From Babesia bovis T2Bo (lineage: Eukaryota; Apicomplexa; Aconoidasida; Piroplasmida; Babesiidae), in contig NC_010575.1 of NCBI RefSeq assembly GCF_000165395.2, positions 1,039,001-1,103,000 of the forward strand: a stretch of 64,000 nt of DNA, in the 5' to 3' direction. The notes beneath the pieces are model-generated. The model did no database searches, was not told the origin of the DNA, and worked only from the letters and a program-made list of their open reading frames with translations. The translations under genes were made by a program, and so were the position numbers. This document shows positions 1-12,992 of the stretch, one piece after another (within the stretch, counting starts at the first letter, position 1; every line of letters begins with the position of its first letter).

Positions 1-71
1 TTTCATATCACCCCCATTTTGCAAAGTTTGTACTTTTACTCCAACACCATACTAATAATGCTACTAGTATA

Positions 72-97
72 TTGGCCTCTTCGGAGTGCCATCAGAA

Positions 98-128
<31 letters not shown>

Positions 129-180
129 GGCCCCTGCGCAAGGATGACACGCTCAAATCGAGAAGTGTAAAAACGATTTT
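72..180 (+). ncRNA. U6 spliceosomal snRNA
   Basis: This is the RNA component of the spliceosome catalytic core. The 5' end folds into a short stem-loop with a TTCG loop (about 74-90). It is followed by the invariant ACAGAGA box at 112-118, the AGC catalytic triad at 124-126 and the U4/U2-pairing and ISL region. The gene ends in a run of T residues (177-183), the usual RNA polymerase III terminator. The exact 5' end is estimated to within a few bases. The core is nearly identical to U6 across eukaryotes. Confidence 0.97.
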
Positions 181-721
181 TTTGAAAATTCCAGGCAATA
201 TATGATTTGAAAGCTTCATTTAAAGTGTTGAATAAAGCAATGGTAGTAGTTGCTCCAAGGATAATGCCACGACCATGGATGAACATATGTTCGTGAAATT
301 GTCTTATGCATCGGGAAATCATTTGAATAACTGATTGTATCTCATTTATCCCTTCAAATGAACCAATGATATGCCATCAACCAAGACACTGCATAACAGG
401 GAATTAGCGTCTAAACAAGCAATCTTTAGAATAAATAAGCAATGCCAAACGTAGTGTTTAAACATAACTAAAAAACATAGCGCAATCCATGGCAAAAATG
501 CGTAAGAAACAATATGGCAAGCATAAATAACAAGATGAGCTGCAGATGATATATAACAGTATATGGACAAACAAAACAATAATTAAAACTAAAAAGTGCA
601 AGTGATGAACTATAGAATTAATTATATGAATAGGTATAGGGTCGTGTGTTACACTAGCACAATTAAAACAGAATAACTCATGCACTAAATAACATTTCAA
701 AGGAAACTGCAAAATGTTATC
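181..721. other. intergenic, no gene seen
   Basis: AT-rich spacer between U6 and the next gene. The open frames on the minus strand here are short, cysteine/isoleucine-rich and without recognisable domains. I see no RNA gene or repeat. It probably holds the promoter of the following gene. Confidence 0.5.
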
Positions 722-1417
722 ATGGATGATACACTAGAAAGATCACTAAAAGAACTTGGTCAATGTGTTACCTGCCTCCATACCAACTCGGGAGCGCAAT
801 TAGAAGACATATTCAGACTTAGACACCTGTTCCCATAGTATGTCAACACATGCGTTTCAACACATCATACGACAGCTCAAAATTTGTTAATGATATGCGA
901 GGATTGTCATTTAACCTGAGCAACTTCTTTTCAGCATACGCGCCAAGATTAGATTCCTTCCTAGTAGGGCCAGTCAAGCCACAAGTGGACGAGACGAACG
1001 TCTCATTCGGAGATAAGATATTTGGTAAGCTAGGAAATATATAATATATTGCACATAGTTGCCGATCTACTAAGCGTTAAAAAGTCAGACGACACACTCG
1101 ACCGTTGGAAGCAACTCAAGAAAAACCTCAACACATCATCAGACCCACTTGTGCACAAGGATAATATCATCACCGCAGTTGATGCACATAATCAACTGCT
1201 GCAGGAACTGGTACACAAAACCATAAATTTCGGTAAGAAAGTTTAACTATACACATTAATGCGATATATAGATAAACCACAAAAACACTCCGAAGCAAAC
1301 AAACACCTAAAGTTGGGAGTTAAAAGGGCTAAAAAGAACATAGGTAAGTCCTAACGAATAATATTATGCCATGTTGCCACAGAACTGGACAAGTACATCG
1401 AAAAATTAATGTGGTAA
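722..1417 (+). CDS. small five-exon protein, unknown function
   Basis: I do not recognise this protein. Joining exons 722-837, 876-1024, 1059-1232, 1272-1343 and 1383-1417 removes four introns of 34-39 nt, all with GTAAGN or GTATGT donors and AG acceptors. The result is an uninterrupted 181-residue protein that is mostly helical, charged and soluble, with no signal peptide or membrane segment. The TAA stop lies 37 bp before the ATG of the next gene, so the two genes are tightly packed. The regular intron phases (total length divisible by three) are the main evidence that it is real. It could be a small complex subunit (kinetochore or trafficking type), but nothing in the sequence decides this. 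Confidence 0.7.
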
Positions 1418-1454
1418 CACAATCAATGTGACTTTTTGCAACAAAAAGGAAACA

Positions 1455-2476
1455 ATGTCACTGCCGGATTGGAAGGGTCTACTAAAATGGACCCTTCAAC
1501 ACGTACCAGAAAATTCCACAGGTAGGGAACAAACAGGTCATAGTCAATGGCAAAACAGGGAATAAGAAACCTATATCTAAAGAGGATGTGGAATTCCTAC
1601 AAAAAGCAATGGATAGCGTGCACGATCACGATAAAAAGGTTAAATCAGCAGCACAACTCATACATGATATGGCCACAAAGGAGAAGATAGACAATGTAGA
1701 TGAACTGTTGGACGCATTTGACACGATGGAACAATTCTACGAGGAACACCCGGGAAACGCGTCTTCAGTGCATAGAACGGGGATGCTTGATGCAATTGCG
1801 CAGCATATAAAACAAGGAAATACAAAAATATTGCCCGCGGCTCTATCGGTATGTTGCCCACAGCAAAAAACATATAACCACAGCTACTTATAACAACCAT
1901 ATCAAACAATGAAAAGGTGCAAGAAGAAGCTACAAAGGGGCCACTCATGCAAAACCTATTGGACCTAAGAGAGAAAGTGGATAATACAAACTTGGAGCCT
2001 AAACTCATAACAGCCATCGCAGCAGTGACAAGACATTGCACAACAGCCGAAAAACACTTTGTCAAAGTCGGAGGAATGCGCTACATCGCACAGTGCACAG
2101 CAAAACATAACCTAAAAGTCAAAGAAAAGGCCGCATTGCTCATTTACCACTTTGTTAACCTGCAGAAATTAGATAAAAGAGAAGCAAACAACGTACAGTT
2201 GCTCACGACCGTGAGAAATCTTATGCCACTAGATGTAAAGAACCACGGTAAGCAAACCTTTGCAATATTGCATATCACACAGGTATACAATACGCAGAAG
2301 TTTGCGTCAACCTCTTCGCGGCAATAGTCTCCAAATACCCCAACAGTATCAATAAAAACGATGCACTAACACTCTGGAACCAACTTGCAAAGGCAATAGA
2401 AAACACAGAGGAATTAGAAGCAGCAAAAGATACACTAAAGGAAGTGCGCCAGGCAATAAACAAACTAAGATCGTAA
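1455..2476 (+). CDS. Fes1/HspBP1-type Hsp70 nucleotide exchange factor
   Basis: Likely cytosolic armadillo-like protein that releases ADP from Hsp70. The model has exons 1455-1521, 1544-1848, 1884-2247 and 2283-2476 (309 aa) and introns of 22, 35 and 35 nt. Residues 1-20 contain the 'LLKWTL' helix typical of the Fes1 N-terminus. The motif 'EDVEFLQKAMDSV' follows, then ARM-type repeats. The 'ISNNEKVQEEA' segment corresponds to the conserved 'QNNPKVQ' of the family, followed by 'KVGGMRYIAQC' and 'VKEKAALLIYHFV'. No ER signal peptide is visible, which argues for Fes1/HspBP1 rather than ER SIL1. The first intron (22 nt) is inferred from frame and is the weakest junction. Confidence 0.7.
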
Positions 2477-3323
2477 ACGATACCTTTCATGAAAAGTGGT
2501 TTTGTGTGTGTGTTATGCGGCCGAGCCGAACTCTTGGCGAACTGACAATGGTAAAATACCAATGACGTCCATACCTTTAGACACCGCACCCTGACTTATG
2601 CAGGTCACACACAAAGGCCACAGCTCACACGCTACACAAAAAGCAGTGAAGCCGGTATACAGATAGGAATAACGTAACGTGTACACAAAACACCTTCAGT
2701 ATCGCAGAACAGCGTGTCCAATGCCTTAAGACACCAACTAGAACTGCAAACACCTATCTTCACAGAACAGTGAATGTGTACAGCACGTGGTTTAGGGTTG
2801 TTCAGGCCATGGCAAAAGAGCCAATACGCCTGGCGATTTATACTGATGCTGCATACAACCCGCCAACCGTATTTGTAATATCGGGTTTCGATACCTGGAT
2901 CACATATAAATAACATTGTAATATACAAGCTATTTGAAGCTAACAGATGCCACGTCTAACGTGGTTTGTGCAATGTTTATCTTGCCAACATAGGCTACAC
3001 ACCGATATGGAATACTACAAATGAGAAATTACCTAGACTGGTATTAATCCAGAACACATAAACATTGCGTTGCTATATGTTAAAAGACACTAATAGTCGT
3101 TAAAGTGACATGTTGAGCCTTTACTATTCCCAAGGGCTTTCAACAATGTTCGCACAATATTAGCTTACACATTTTATAACGCAAATAGTATTCAAATTCT
3201 GTAAATGTTAAACTAGATATCATGAGTCAGTATAAGCTAGGATATGACATAGGGTAATGCTGCATAACAAAGTAGTGCCATACAATCAATATACATTAAA
3301 GTATCTAAACATAGCCTTAAATC
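2477..3323. other. intergenic, no gene seen
   Basis: About 850 bp between two plus-strand genes. Minus-strand frames (up to 98 codons at 2632-2928) show no domain, no intron structure and no start context. I see no RNA gene or repeat. It presumably contains the 3' end of the exchange-factor gene and the ABC-transporter promoter. Confidence 0.5.
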
Positions 3324-5520
3324 ATGCAATATAACGTACATCTACTGTGTAGAACAATAGGAGAACTATGTAAAACACAGAAAGTCCATAGATTAAGAAG
3401 TCCAAAACAATGGGATTGTAGTAGTACTGGACACTCCAAGGAACTGTGGAAGAATAGCAAAAATGCACGCCATCTGTGGTATAAACACTGGAATGACACA
3501 GCACAAAGCGATGTGTCAGATAGATACAAAGAACCAATATCAGGAAACCTTGGATATCGCACAATCCGCTCTACACCTAATATAACATGGCAACACGAAA
3601 ATAAACTTAACCTTAATAAAAGGTTCATGTCTTCCAAAACCGATCCTGATGTATCAAATGATATCAAACATATAAAGGCAGGAAAAACTTTAACATTGAG
3701 GGATCTGTTGTGGCCAACCGACAGCATGCTGAAGAAGAAAATTGCAATAAGCTCAGCATTCCTCATCATATCAAAAGTAGCAACTATAGCCATACCAATG
3801 TGCATGTCAGCAATGATAGATATAATGGCAGGAGCGAATGTAACCAACTCAGGGTTGTTCGCAGCACTGGGAATGGGAAACATGGCATCAACACAATTTG
3901 GGTTGGCAAAATTGTATCTTGCAGCATATTGCATAGCAAGATTGTCGTCTTCATTCTTCACAGAAGCAAGAAATGCAATATTCAGCACCGTCATGGAAAG
4001 AACAGGAATGATGAACGCATCTAAAATGTTTATGAAAATACATTGCCTAGATATCGATTTTCTACTCATGTCTAAATCAGGTGAAATATCGACGATATTC
4101 ACACGTGGAATAAAAGCAATATCACAGGTGTTGCGTATACTAGTCTTCCAAATAGTACCAACAATGCTAGAGTTCACAATGGTCACAGCACTGCTGTGCT
4201 ATAAACTGGGATTCGTTATAGCGTCATTAACAGCAAGCACTATGTTTGTATACGTGTTTTTCACAGCAATGGTAACCAGAAGAAGAATGGTATTAAGAAG
4301 GTTCATGGTAAGCGCAGAACAAAAAGCAGCAGGAGTGTTCACCGACTGTATCACAAATGCAGAAGCCGTGCGATACTACAATGCAGAAAATAGAGAACTT
4401 AACCGATATGCATCACAACAATTCGATTATGAAACTAACGCAGTCAAGGTACACCAGTCACTAGCAATGCTCAATTTCGGTCAAAATGCAATATTCAACG
4501 CCGGACTGTTCACGTCAATGTGGCTCACGCTTAAAGGTATAGCTGAAGGAACAGGTCAATTCGGAGATCTTATACTAGTTAATACACTGCTGTTCCAGTT
4601 GGCCATACCGCTGAATCTAATAGGAACCATGTACAGGGAAACTAAAACTAGCATGGTAGATCTACAAAAGTTTCTAGAGTTGTTAAAACAAGAACCAAAG
4701 GTACATGACAACCCTGATGCAAAAGAACTTATAATCAATGCTGGGAAAATAGAATTCAAGAATGTATGCCATGCATATGAACAGGCAGTAGGAGCTACAA
4801 AAATATTGCACAACTTCTCACTCACACTTGAACAAGGCAAAACTGTAGCTATAGTAGGGGATTCCGGCAGTGGGAAATCCACTATCGCAAAGATGCTATT
4901 CAGATTGTATGACCCTTCCGAAGGACAAATATTAATTGATGGACAAGATATAAAAAATGTCACACTCAGCAGCCTCAGGTAAGACTCTAATATGAGATTA
5001 TATACAACATAGGAATTCTATCGGCATTGTACCGCAGGATGTCGTGCTATTCAACGAATCTATCGAATATAACATCAAGTATGGACGCCCAGAAGCTACC
5101 ATGGAAGATGTCATAGGAGCAGCAAAACTAGCGGGAATGCATGATACCATACTTAACCTACCAGATGGATATAATACAATAGTAGGAGAAAGAGGAATGA
5201 AACTAAGTGGAGGAGAAAAACAAAGAATTGGAATAGCAAGATGCATCCTCAAAAATCCAAAAATATTAGTTTTCGATGAAGCAACAAGCTCACTTGACTC
5301 AATGACCGAGCATAAAGTACTAACGGCTTTCAGAAAACTAAGCGCAAACAGAACTACCATCGTCATAGCACATAGACTCTCGTCAATACTGGAAGCAGAT
5401 GAAATTGCAGTCTTCCGAGACGGAAAAATCGTCGAAAAAGGAGAAACACAAAAAATTATGGAGGACCCAAATGGGTACCTACAACAAATCATACGATCAA
5501 ACGCAGTCATGAAAATATAA
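3324..5520 (+). CDS. mitochondrial ABC half-transporter, Atm1/ABCB7 type
   Basis: A half-size ABC exporter of about 720 aa (exons 3324-4978 and 5013-5520, one 34 nt intron). The N-terminal ~130 residues are basic and hydroxylated, suiting a mitochondrial presequence. A six-helix ABC membrane domain follows ('NAEAVRYYNAE' is the conserved coupling region of the Atm1 family). The nucleotide-binding domain has Walker A 'GDSGSGKST' (about 511), Q-loop 'VPQD' across the intron, signature 'LSGGEKQR' (about 615), Walker B 'ILVFDEATSSLD' and H-loop 'IAHRLS' (about 670). In other eukaryotes Atm1 exports a sulfur/glutathione species from the mitochondrial matrix for cytosolic Fe-S assembly. Assignment to Atm1 rather than another ABCB is from overall character, not a tree. 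Confidence 0.88.
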
Positions 5521-5532
5521 CTAATAAATTAG

Positions 5533-7069
5533 TTAACGTGACGCTACAGGAGGTACGCGTGTGATGAATAAAAAGTTAAACTGCTTATTGACATAAGACG
5601 TCACACCAGATACCAACTCCGATGTTATCGTGGTCCAAGGCTCAGTAGATATGTATAAACTGTAGTCGGAATTGTGCTCAACGTAAACATTGAAACACTA
5701 AACGTAATTAATGACAATGAAAAATACACACCTCAAAACGACCACTGGCGATAAAATTGCCTTCACCACTAAAAAGAAACTCCGATAATGATTTGTATGA
5801 TGCTATGATAGACTCGAAATTAATACCACAAGATGAAGCATGAAATCCTGATGAAAAGTATTGGCCAATCTTCTTAGAGTGATAAAGCACATGTAAAATG
5901 TCACAACCCTTCACCTCAGCACAAGGAAACTCCAAAGGTGTGGCATTTAGAGATGTACGTAAAACATTCAGAAAACCAGAATCCAGCATTCTCTACACAT
6001 AATGCAAACATAAAAAAGCTATGCTACCTTCGTTAAAACACCAAATTGACTTGATGTTTTATAAAAATGATCTTGATCACCACTTCCAGAAATGCAAACG
6101 ATGCCAATATCAGAATCAATGTAATTTACATAAGCATAAGTAAACGCCCTGTAGAAAAATAGTAACAACTAATCGAAAACACATACTGATCATTGAAGTC
6201 AGGAAGACATAAAGGAGTCCAACTCTCTTGTTGACGCAGAGAATGAGATGTGCTAACCATGTTTACCACAATCGCAATGTCTACAACATTTCTAAACAAC
6301 TGTATTCACCAACCTGAAGGAGTGAAAACGACGTTCTTCGACATTGTTAACACAGCAACACGGTTACTAACAACCATAAAGGAACAACTGAGTATTAATA
6401 TAGGTCATCACCAAAACCTACAGAATGTTCGACGTATTAAACTCTGTAAAAAAAGACCTTAAAGTACTTCGAGTTGTAGGAGGTAAAGGTAAAGCCTCGT
6501 AACAACAAGTGTCAAACAATCCCAAAATGCCATCCAAATTGGACACCAAATTGTGTAAAATCGACTGAGTACCACCCAATAAGTTTTGAACGTCATAGGA
6601 TGGCCGCTTTAACAAAATCTTCTCAACACCGCAAGTCAAAATAGATAAAACCTGCAAATGGAGATTAGATAGAATCTTATACACAGCTAATGGAGATGAC
6701 CCTGGAGATGATATCCCAAAGTAACATAATGGACCACGCTCAATATACACAAAACACTGGTCTCCCGCTTGAATATATCTCAACTCATCCTTCTCTGTGT
6801 ACTCAGATAATAAAGTAGACACCTTGGATACAACGGCACACAAGACTCCTATCACGCATTAAGCGATCGTAACAACAACATACCGTAAAAGGATAGCGAT
6901 TGATCTCCATCGGGACAACTGAATAACATTAGAACATAAATACAAGATCAATCACTAACATCCAAGATATGTTACACATATAAAAGAACAAAACAATGCG
7001 ATACGATATCACTTACTTAGTAAACAGCGGTTTACCCGCATAGGTAAACGCGTATACCTTTGTGCCCAT
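5533..7069 (-). CDS. MON1: MON1, subunit of the Mon1-Ccz1 Rab7 exchange factor
   Basis: A multi-exon gene on the minus strand. The first longin domain opens with 'KVYAFTYAGKPLFTK' (7060-7016), the MON1 'AGKPIYSRYG' signature. Then come 'DGDQSLSFYGVLCAVVSKV', 'GDQCFVYIERGPLCYFGIS', the stretch 'LLKRPSYDVQNLLGGT' and 'ALPLPPTTRSTL'. After a 34 nt intron come 'VVSNRVAVLTMSKNVVF', 'ESWTPLCLPDFN' and 'AYVNYIDSDIGIVCISGSGD', all in the order found in MON1. The last exon ends at a TAA at 5535-5533. An extra start exon (ATG at 7226, four codons, then an intron to 7079) is possible. Mon1-Ccz1 activates Rab7 in late endosome/vacuole traffic. In apicomplexans such factors serve secretory-organelle biogenesis. 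Confidence 0.88.
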
Positions 7070-7229
7070 TCTAAACTGGGTCTAGAATCCTTAATATATA
7101 CACAATCCCGAACGTACACATCCTAGCAATAATACCGTATTGACGATATATTAAGCTTCCACGTGCACACACATGATCTTATTAATATAAAAACACATTG
7201 TAAGTTTATTTTACCTCAGAATCCATGTC

Positions 7230-7686
7230 AATAACGATCACATCGTGTAATGTCTAATGAATGGGGAAACATGTAACATAGAACCATTAAAACCGCAATA
7301 ATAAGGTATATAAAACACAAATAAAATCTACATTATAATCCATCGCACTAACAGATTTAGACAGCAATCAAAACCAGTGTATGTGCTGTAATATTCCTGA
7401 CTTTATATACCATCTACTTAGCGTTCACATTTAGCAATAATTGGTAAATATATAAGAACAGAGTCTTTCTGGAGAACGGAATTGTATTCACGGTTTTTAG
7501 AGTGTTAAAAATACAACAAACAATGTCAACTGTGTGACAAATTAAGACCAGAAATTGATATGTAACGTGGATTGTAGTAGGCAGTGACTCAAACTATCGA
7601 ATCCGATATTTCAGCATACACAGCTTTCATATTTGGTGATAACAGTCACCTGTATATGTCAATGGGATCGCATTTACGCTAGGAAA
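7230..7686. other. divergent promoter region between MON1 and PAN2
   Basis: This short AT-rich interval separates two genes transcribed away from each other, so both promoters should lie here. I see no open frame, RNA gene or repeat of note. Confidence 0.4.
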
Positions 7687-10600
7687 ATGCAGCATGGGAT
7701 TGTGAAATACGATAAGTGGGAGGATGTCCTATGGGTCTACAATGGATTGCAATCCCATATAAGAACACCATTAAACGGTTCTTTGGTGGGAATTAATGTA
7801 GAAGATGAGACCATTAAGTACAGCCATTGGGGATACCAGCAGCAATCATCATTTGAAGGAGTTTACAACGAACTATGTGGATGCTGTAGAATATCACCGA
7901 ACGCAATACAGCCGTACGAATCTGCTCTAGTAGTATCTAATGCTGATTGTGTAGAAATAATGAATAAAGATGGAGGACGAAGGATGAGAGTTACTTCAAC
8001 AAATGCCGAGATGCAAGTCACAAACTATGGAAAGAATCACATAGTATGCTCTTTATTACACTGTACGCAGAATCATTCAACAGCGTGGCTAGGAACTAAT
8101 GGAGATACTGTATACGGCCTCGATTCAAACGTTGGTGCCATTACCAACACATTCAAAGTCAATATGAGCCAAGATGGATTCCAAGATAAAGTAACAGTGA
8201 TATCAGATTTTTCTGGAAATGCAACAAGAAGCTCATGCATATTCTCATATTGTCAACCGTACGCAACGGACGATGCCACCACGTGTGATGACCAGTTCAC
8301 ACAAGGACCACCAAATGATGAATCCAACAGTCCAAAGAAATCGTCACTGGAAAATATCGCGAAAAGGTACGGAAGCATAGAAGCAATTCCTGAATTTGTA
8401 CCCTCTAGTGCACAAAGTTTACATCCAGTTGGGATTTTTACTAAAACAAATGATAAATGTGATGTAACATTTGGAGCATTATCACTCAGTTATGCTATCC
8501 AAAGTCAAAGTGATTCACAATCGTCCATTGAACGCTCAAGAGATAAAATATGTGTAGGTATGCTATCGGGACTCGTACACGTCTTGGACACCAGGATGCA
8601 ACATATAGCTCATACAATAGAAGCACAAAATAACGCAGTTGGTAACCTATCTGCATATGGAACCCTTCTTGTTACGTCAGGATGCTACCTCTATGGAGAC
8701 ACGCTGATACATGAACCGCTACTGGAGGTACATGACATGCGACTCAAGAAAAGTGGCTCACTCTGGCTAGGCGCACCTATACGCTCAACGTCATTCGTAC
8801 CTAATACTTGCAAAGTATTAGCCATGCAGGAAGATGGAGGATTCTACGAATGTGACCTTTTAAATATGCAACACATAAGGTATCCTAATATATCAAATCG
8901 TGACGCATGGAAATATCATGATATAGATGTCAATACGTCCAACGTAAAAGGAATATATAGAGTGTTCACAGCGAATGAAGCGTATACATTGAACACCATC
9001 AATTTGGAAATTAATGGTCAATCTGGTCATGGAATGAATGCTAACGATATAACTCCAGAGTGCCGAAAAATAGATTGCGATCGAATTAAATACACAAACA
9101 ATACACCTTATGCATCTTTAATCGGATCATTTAAAGGAGATGTAGTGCAAGTATTTGTGCAAGTCTTCTTTTTCCTTGAAAAATTGATGTCTATAAGATA
9201 CCATACATGTGAAGTAGAACACTGTGTTACGTGCCAAATAGGTTTCGCGATACATATGCTAAAGATAGCACATGAAAACAGAAAAGGTGGAATCACGGAT
9301 GTGGAAAATAAATTTGCAACGACCAAACAACCGGAACTCAAAGTTACCCAATTACAGGAACTAATGCCAGTTGATAGATCTGAAACAGATGCAACATCTA
9401 TACAGAGGTTGTTCCTGTGGGTCATTGAAAAGATTAATTCAGAACTCGAAATCTACTATGAGAGAAAGCAAAACGGTATTGTAACCTCAAATCACGAAAT
9501 AATTAAAAGCGTATTTGGATTCTCAAAAACTGTTGACGCCATGTGTAAAAATGGACACAAAAGTCACAAAGTGGTAGATAATGAATTCTGCTTGACGTAT
9601 GCTCAAATCAATGCAGGAGGGTCGTATGAAGAAGAAATGACATCATTTTGCACCGAGTGTGCGAAACCCGTAGAAACCAAGTACACTACAACGTTCAACG
9701 ACTCACCAAATTTCATGGTTATTAACTGTGATCTAGACGCCACTTACAAAATAAAACAGATTAAAGATGATGAAAGTTTCCTAGGACAATCGTATAAACT
9801 GACAACAGTTGTTTTCTCTGTGCCGTCAGAAGACAAGAACTACAGACTACTTGCATATGTTAAGTTGTCAGAACAAATGAAGGTTAGTTTTTTCACAAGA
9901 AATTTAACGAGTACCAGGATACACAAGAATGGTTGTTGATCAACGACGGTTATATCTGCGAAATAGAAGATAGTAACCAGATTTTCGATTTCTCTGCGCC
10001 ATGGAAAGAACCAATTATGCTCATATATAGAAAATGTAACATGGGTGTAATTAAGGAAATTAACCCATCCGCTGATGGTGATGTGACCATGATTAACGTC
10101 AATGGAAGAATAGTACCATTGCCCGCACCAAATGAAAAGATACCTATACCGGCATCTATATTTATATCGGAATCTAATATCGCACATAACCCTCGAGCAC
10201 ATGATAAAAATCGGACATTTGTCCCGTTCTCAGTAAATGAGCTTCTTACTATTCGTCACAAGGATTATATAGTAGCGCTGGATGTTGAAGGTGTAAAGAC
10301 AGGAGTTGAAACATTGGAAGGTTCAAGATACCGAAAACTACCGGATGCTTTTAGTTCACCCCGGACTATGACGATGAATAGAGAATCGTTCGTATATTCT
10401 GCTGATGAAACCGAAGAACAAGAATTGTCAACGTTAGCAAGGTACGTATCAAAACATGTTCCCAGATTACTTAACAGAGTGAGTGCAGTACGAGGGTGTG
10501 GAGAAGCTTTTGGCATCCCATTCCTGGACCATTATATACATCGTCGAGAACCGCCTAAAGATTATCTTACGAGGTAAATTGCCGTAGGTAAAGTATAATG

Positions 10601-11059
10601 GTGAAACAGGTTCTCGGGCATACACCAAGGTGACCTAGATTTGAAATCATCATTGCACTGGCTGACAACTAGGAAATCTATCTATATGAAAATTAGATAT
10701 CTAGTGGACGCAGGATGTAAGATATTGGGGCATGGCTTAGAACAGGATTTCAAAATGCTAAATATAGTAGTCCCAAAGTCACAGGTTATTGACACCGTTG
10801 AATTGTACAGATTGCCAGGGCGAAGATATATCTCTCTGCAATTCCTTGCGGCGCATATATTGAATATAAGAATACAAGATGGCGAACATGACTCTATCGA
10901 GGACGCAAAAGCAGCGCTCTACCTTTATAGGTATGGTTTTAACGCGTACAAATCATTCGTTATAGAAAATATCTAGAGTACAAAGAGAAGGGGGAACTTC
11001 AAGATGTACTAGCGTCATTGTATGACATTGGGTATAGGACAAACTGGGTTGTAAATTAA
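7687..11059 (+). CDS. PAN2: PAN2, deadenylase catalytic subunit
   Basis: Poly(A)-specific 3' exoribonuclease of the PAN2-PAN3 complex, about 1,088 aa. Exons are 7687-9882, 9912-10573 (or from 9900), 10610-10935 and 10977-11059. The N-terminal half is a WD40-type propeller ('GMLSGLVHVLDTRM', 'LLVTSGCYLYGD'). The middle resembles the inactive ubiquitin-hydrolase domain. The C-terminus is a DEDDh nuclease: 'VALDVEGV' (D-x-E), 'RFSGIHQGDLD', 'GHGLEQDFKMLNI' and 'HDSIEDAKAALYLY'. The ATG at 7687 is the first in frame. A short upstream exon is possible. Typical PAN2 has 'DAEFV' at the first catalytic motif, whereas here it reads 'DVEGV', which keeps both acidic residues. Confidence 0.9.
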
Positions 11060-11173
11060 TTATGGTCTGTTTAAAGGAGCCCATAAAGGGCCATAAAACA
11101 GTACACCCCTAGGTTCCATAGTTAAACTACGTAATCCAACACCTGAAAGTTTTTAATGAATTGATATAGTTAA

Positions 11174-12992
11174 CTAACCTGTAAATATGTGGTAACCGGC
11201 GTGGAGCACATAGAAAAATGCAATGGTAAGGTATGCAACCTTTATGTCGAAATGGCCAACCGTACGGTTAAGAAATACCGGTAGAGAAAACATCAGGAAT
11301 ACATCCCACATGATTAACATCACACCAGCAAATTCGAATATTTTATACGAAAGTGGATGGCTTAAAATGGAAGCGTGCATACATGATGAAATTGCAGACT
11401 TGGGGTACGACGAAAAGGCAGAGAAGCAAAATATCAGTATACCAATGGCTACTTGAGATAATGGAATGTTATACGGCAACAATTCCGGTATCATACCACA
11501 AAACGGTAAGATAGCCAAAGAAATGCTGCTTAAAATAAGACAACTGAAAATTATTATGATTTATGAGTCAAACCTACCGATAAATGTTAGAAGATGTCCT
11601 ATACGTATTTACAGAGTGGCCATTACGTGAAGAAGAAACTGATACTAGCTTCCTGCAAAGTAAGCCTCCCAACTTCTCGGCCAGTAACAATAAGGCACAT
11701 ATCAAACTAGTCGATAGCAAGCTAGAATCCAATAAACCTTGATTAGCAAATGCTGGAATTTCATCAGTGTACTAACAATAAAACGAACCAGTGATTGGGA
11801 TGATGAAGCATATCATGGAATGTTGAAACGCAGTTTCCAAAGTCAGAAAAGTTATCTGCTTTAATAAATTGCCAGATGATATAGCAAGCATCATTCCATC
11901 GGTTATATCACCCAATTTCATAATAACTTCATTACAAAGACCATCTGTAGAATACTCCAAATTGTCGTGGTGGAGCATCCCATGTATTGGAGTGGCTTGG
12001 GTAAGACCCAGGGAGTAGCAACATAGCGACATCAAAGAGAGGATGAAAAAGGTACCACCCAAAACTATTGAAAAGAGGATCAAATCTGCATCATGTAAAA
12101 ACAAAAGAAAAAACAAACCGGATTCCGAAGTGAAGTACTTCAACGCATAAGATATGACCAGTAGTGGTAAAACTAACAGTAGAAGAGATGTGGCAGATGC
12201 AGTTTGATATAAATTGTTCATCCGGCTATGGATGTCAGGTGTGATCGCAATGTCATAATTATGACTAAGACGATCTAAACCCTTCCTTGCGATATCACAT
12301 GCTTTAGATAGAGCCTCTTGAAACCCATCCAAAGCCATAATTACCAATATTGAACATGTAAAGAGAGTCTGTTGTTCAAGGTAAGAGCCTACGACAAAAG
12401 TCATCGAATATACAGTATCCACCTACCAAAGAAAATGTAGCATAATGGAAATATAAAAATCCATATTACTATGCGACTCAAAACCGTAAAACATAGTAAT
12501 GCCCGCATAGACATTGTCTGTAGCTATTATATGTACAAAAAGTCAACCAACCTCTGCCAAAAAGTCGGAAAATAACGAACATATTAAAAATGATATGTTC
12601 AAAACTATATGACTTAATGGTATCACGTAATAATCTTTTGTTAAATAGGTTAGTAAGACTCCGACTACATTCCACCATAACGATTTCTTTAGTACGTCAG
12701 CAATCTGACCGCTCATGTAACTCTGACGAATACTTTCATTCTCATCTGCTACGTCACTTGCGGGTGTTTCATAACCACTGCCAACTATGGATACATCCAC
12801 AGAATAATATCGTGAACCAGGAGTAGAATATCCATCGAAATTAGATGATCTACGCCCTGCCGGGGCCAACAAGCCAGAATAACGACCTACAAATCCGTCC
12901 GGATCACTAGTGTTACCTCTTAAACCGCCTCGTGACGTATTAGGATGTAAAATGTACCGATCCTGCCTATCAAAAGACCTTGTACCAACCAT
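11174..12992 (-). CDS. multi-pass membrane protein, unknown
   Basis: I do not recognise the family. At least three coding blocks lie on the minus strand. The block at 12992-12550 has an N-terminal polar, glycine/serine/arginine-rich tail ('SRGGLRGNTSDPDGFVGRYSG') and then hydrophobic helices. The block at 12370-11780 has several helices ('SLLLLVLPLLVISYAL', 'LILFSIVLGGTFFILSLMSL'). The block at 11518-11174 has two or three helices. A small exon at about 12516-12425 probably links the first two. Introns are short (about 25-40 nt), but I could not make every junction keep frame, so the boundaries are approximate. Six to nine membrane spans are likely. The GTG/TTG-free ATG at 12992 follows a clear intergenic stretch and is the preferred start. 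Confidence 0.6.

Noticed and set aside
1658..2065. 135-codon minus-strand frame
   Set aside because: Antisense to the Fes1-like exons and crosses their introns. No protein family features.
3317..4186. 289-codon open frame on the minus strand
   Set aside because: It is fully antisense to the ABC-transporter exon, has no domain, and its openness follows from the codon use of the real gene.
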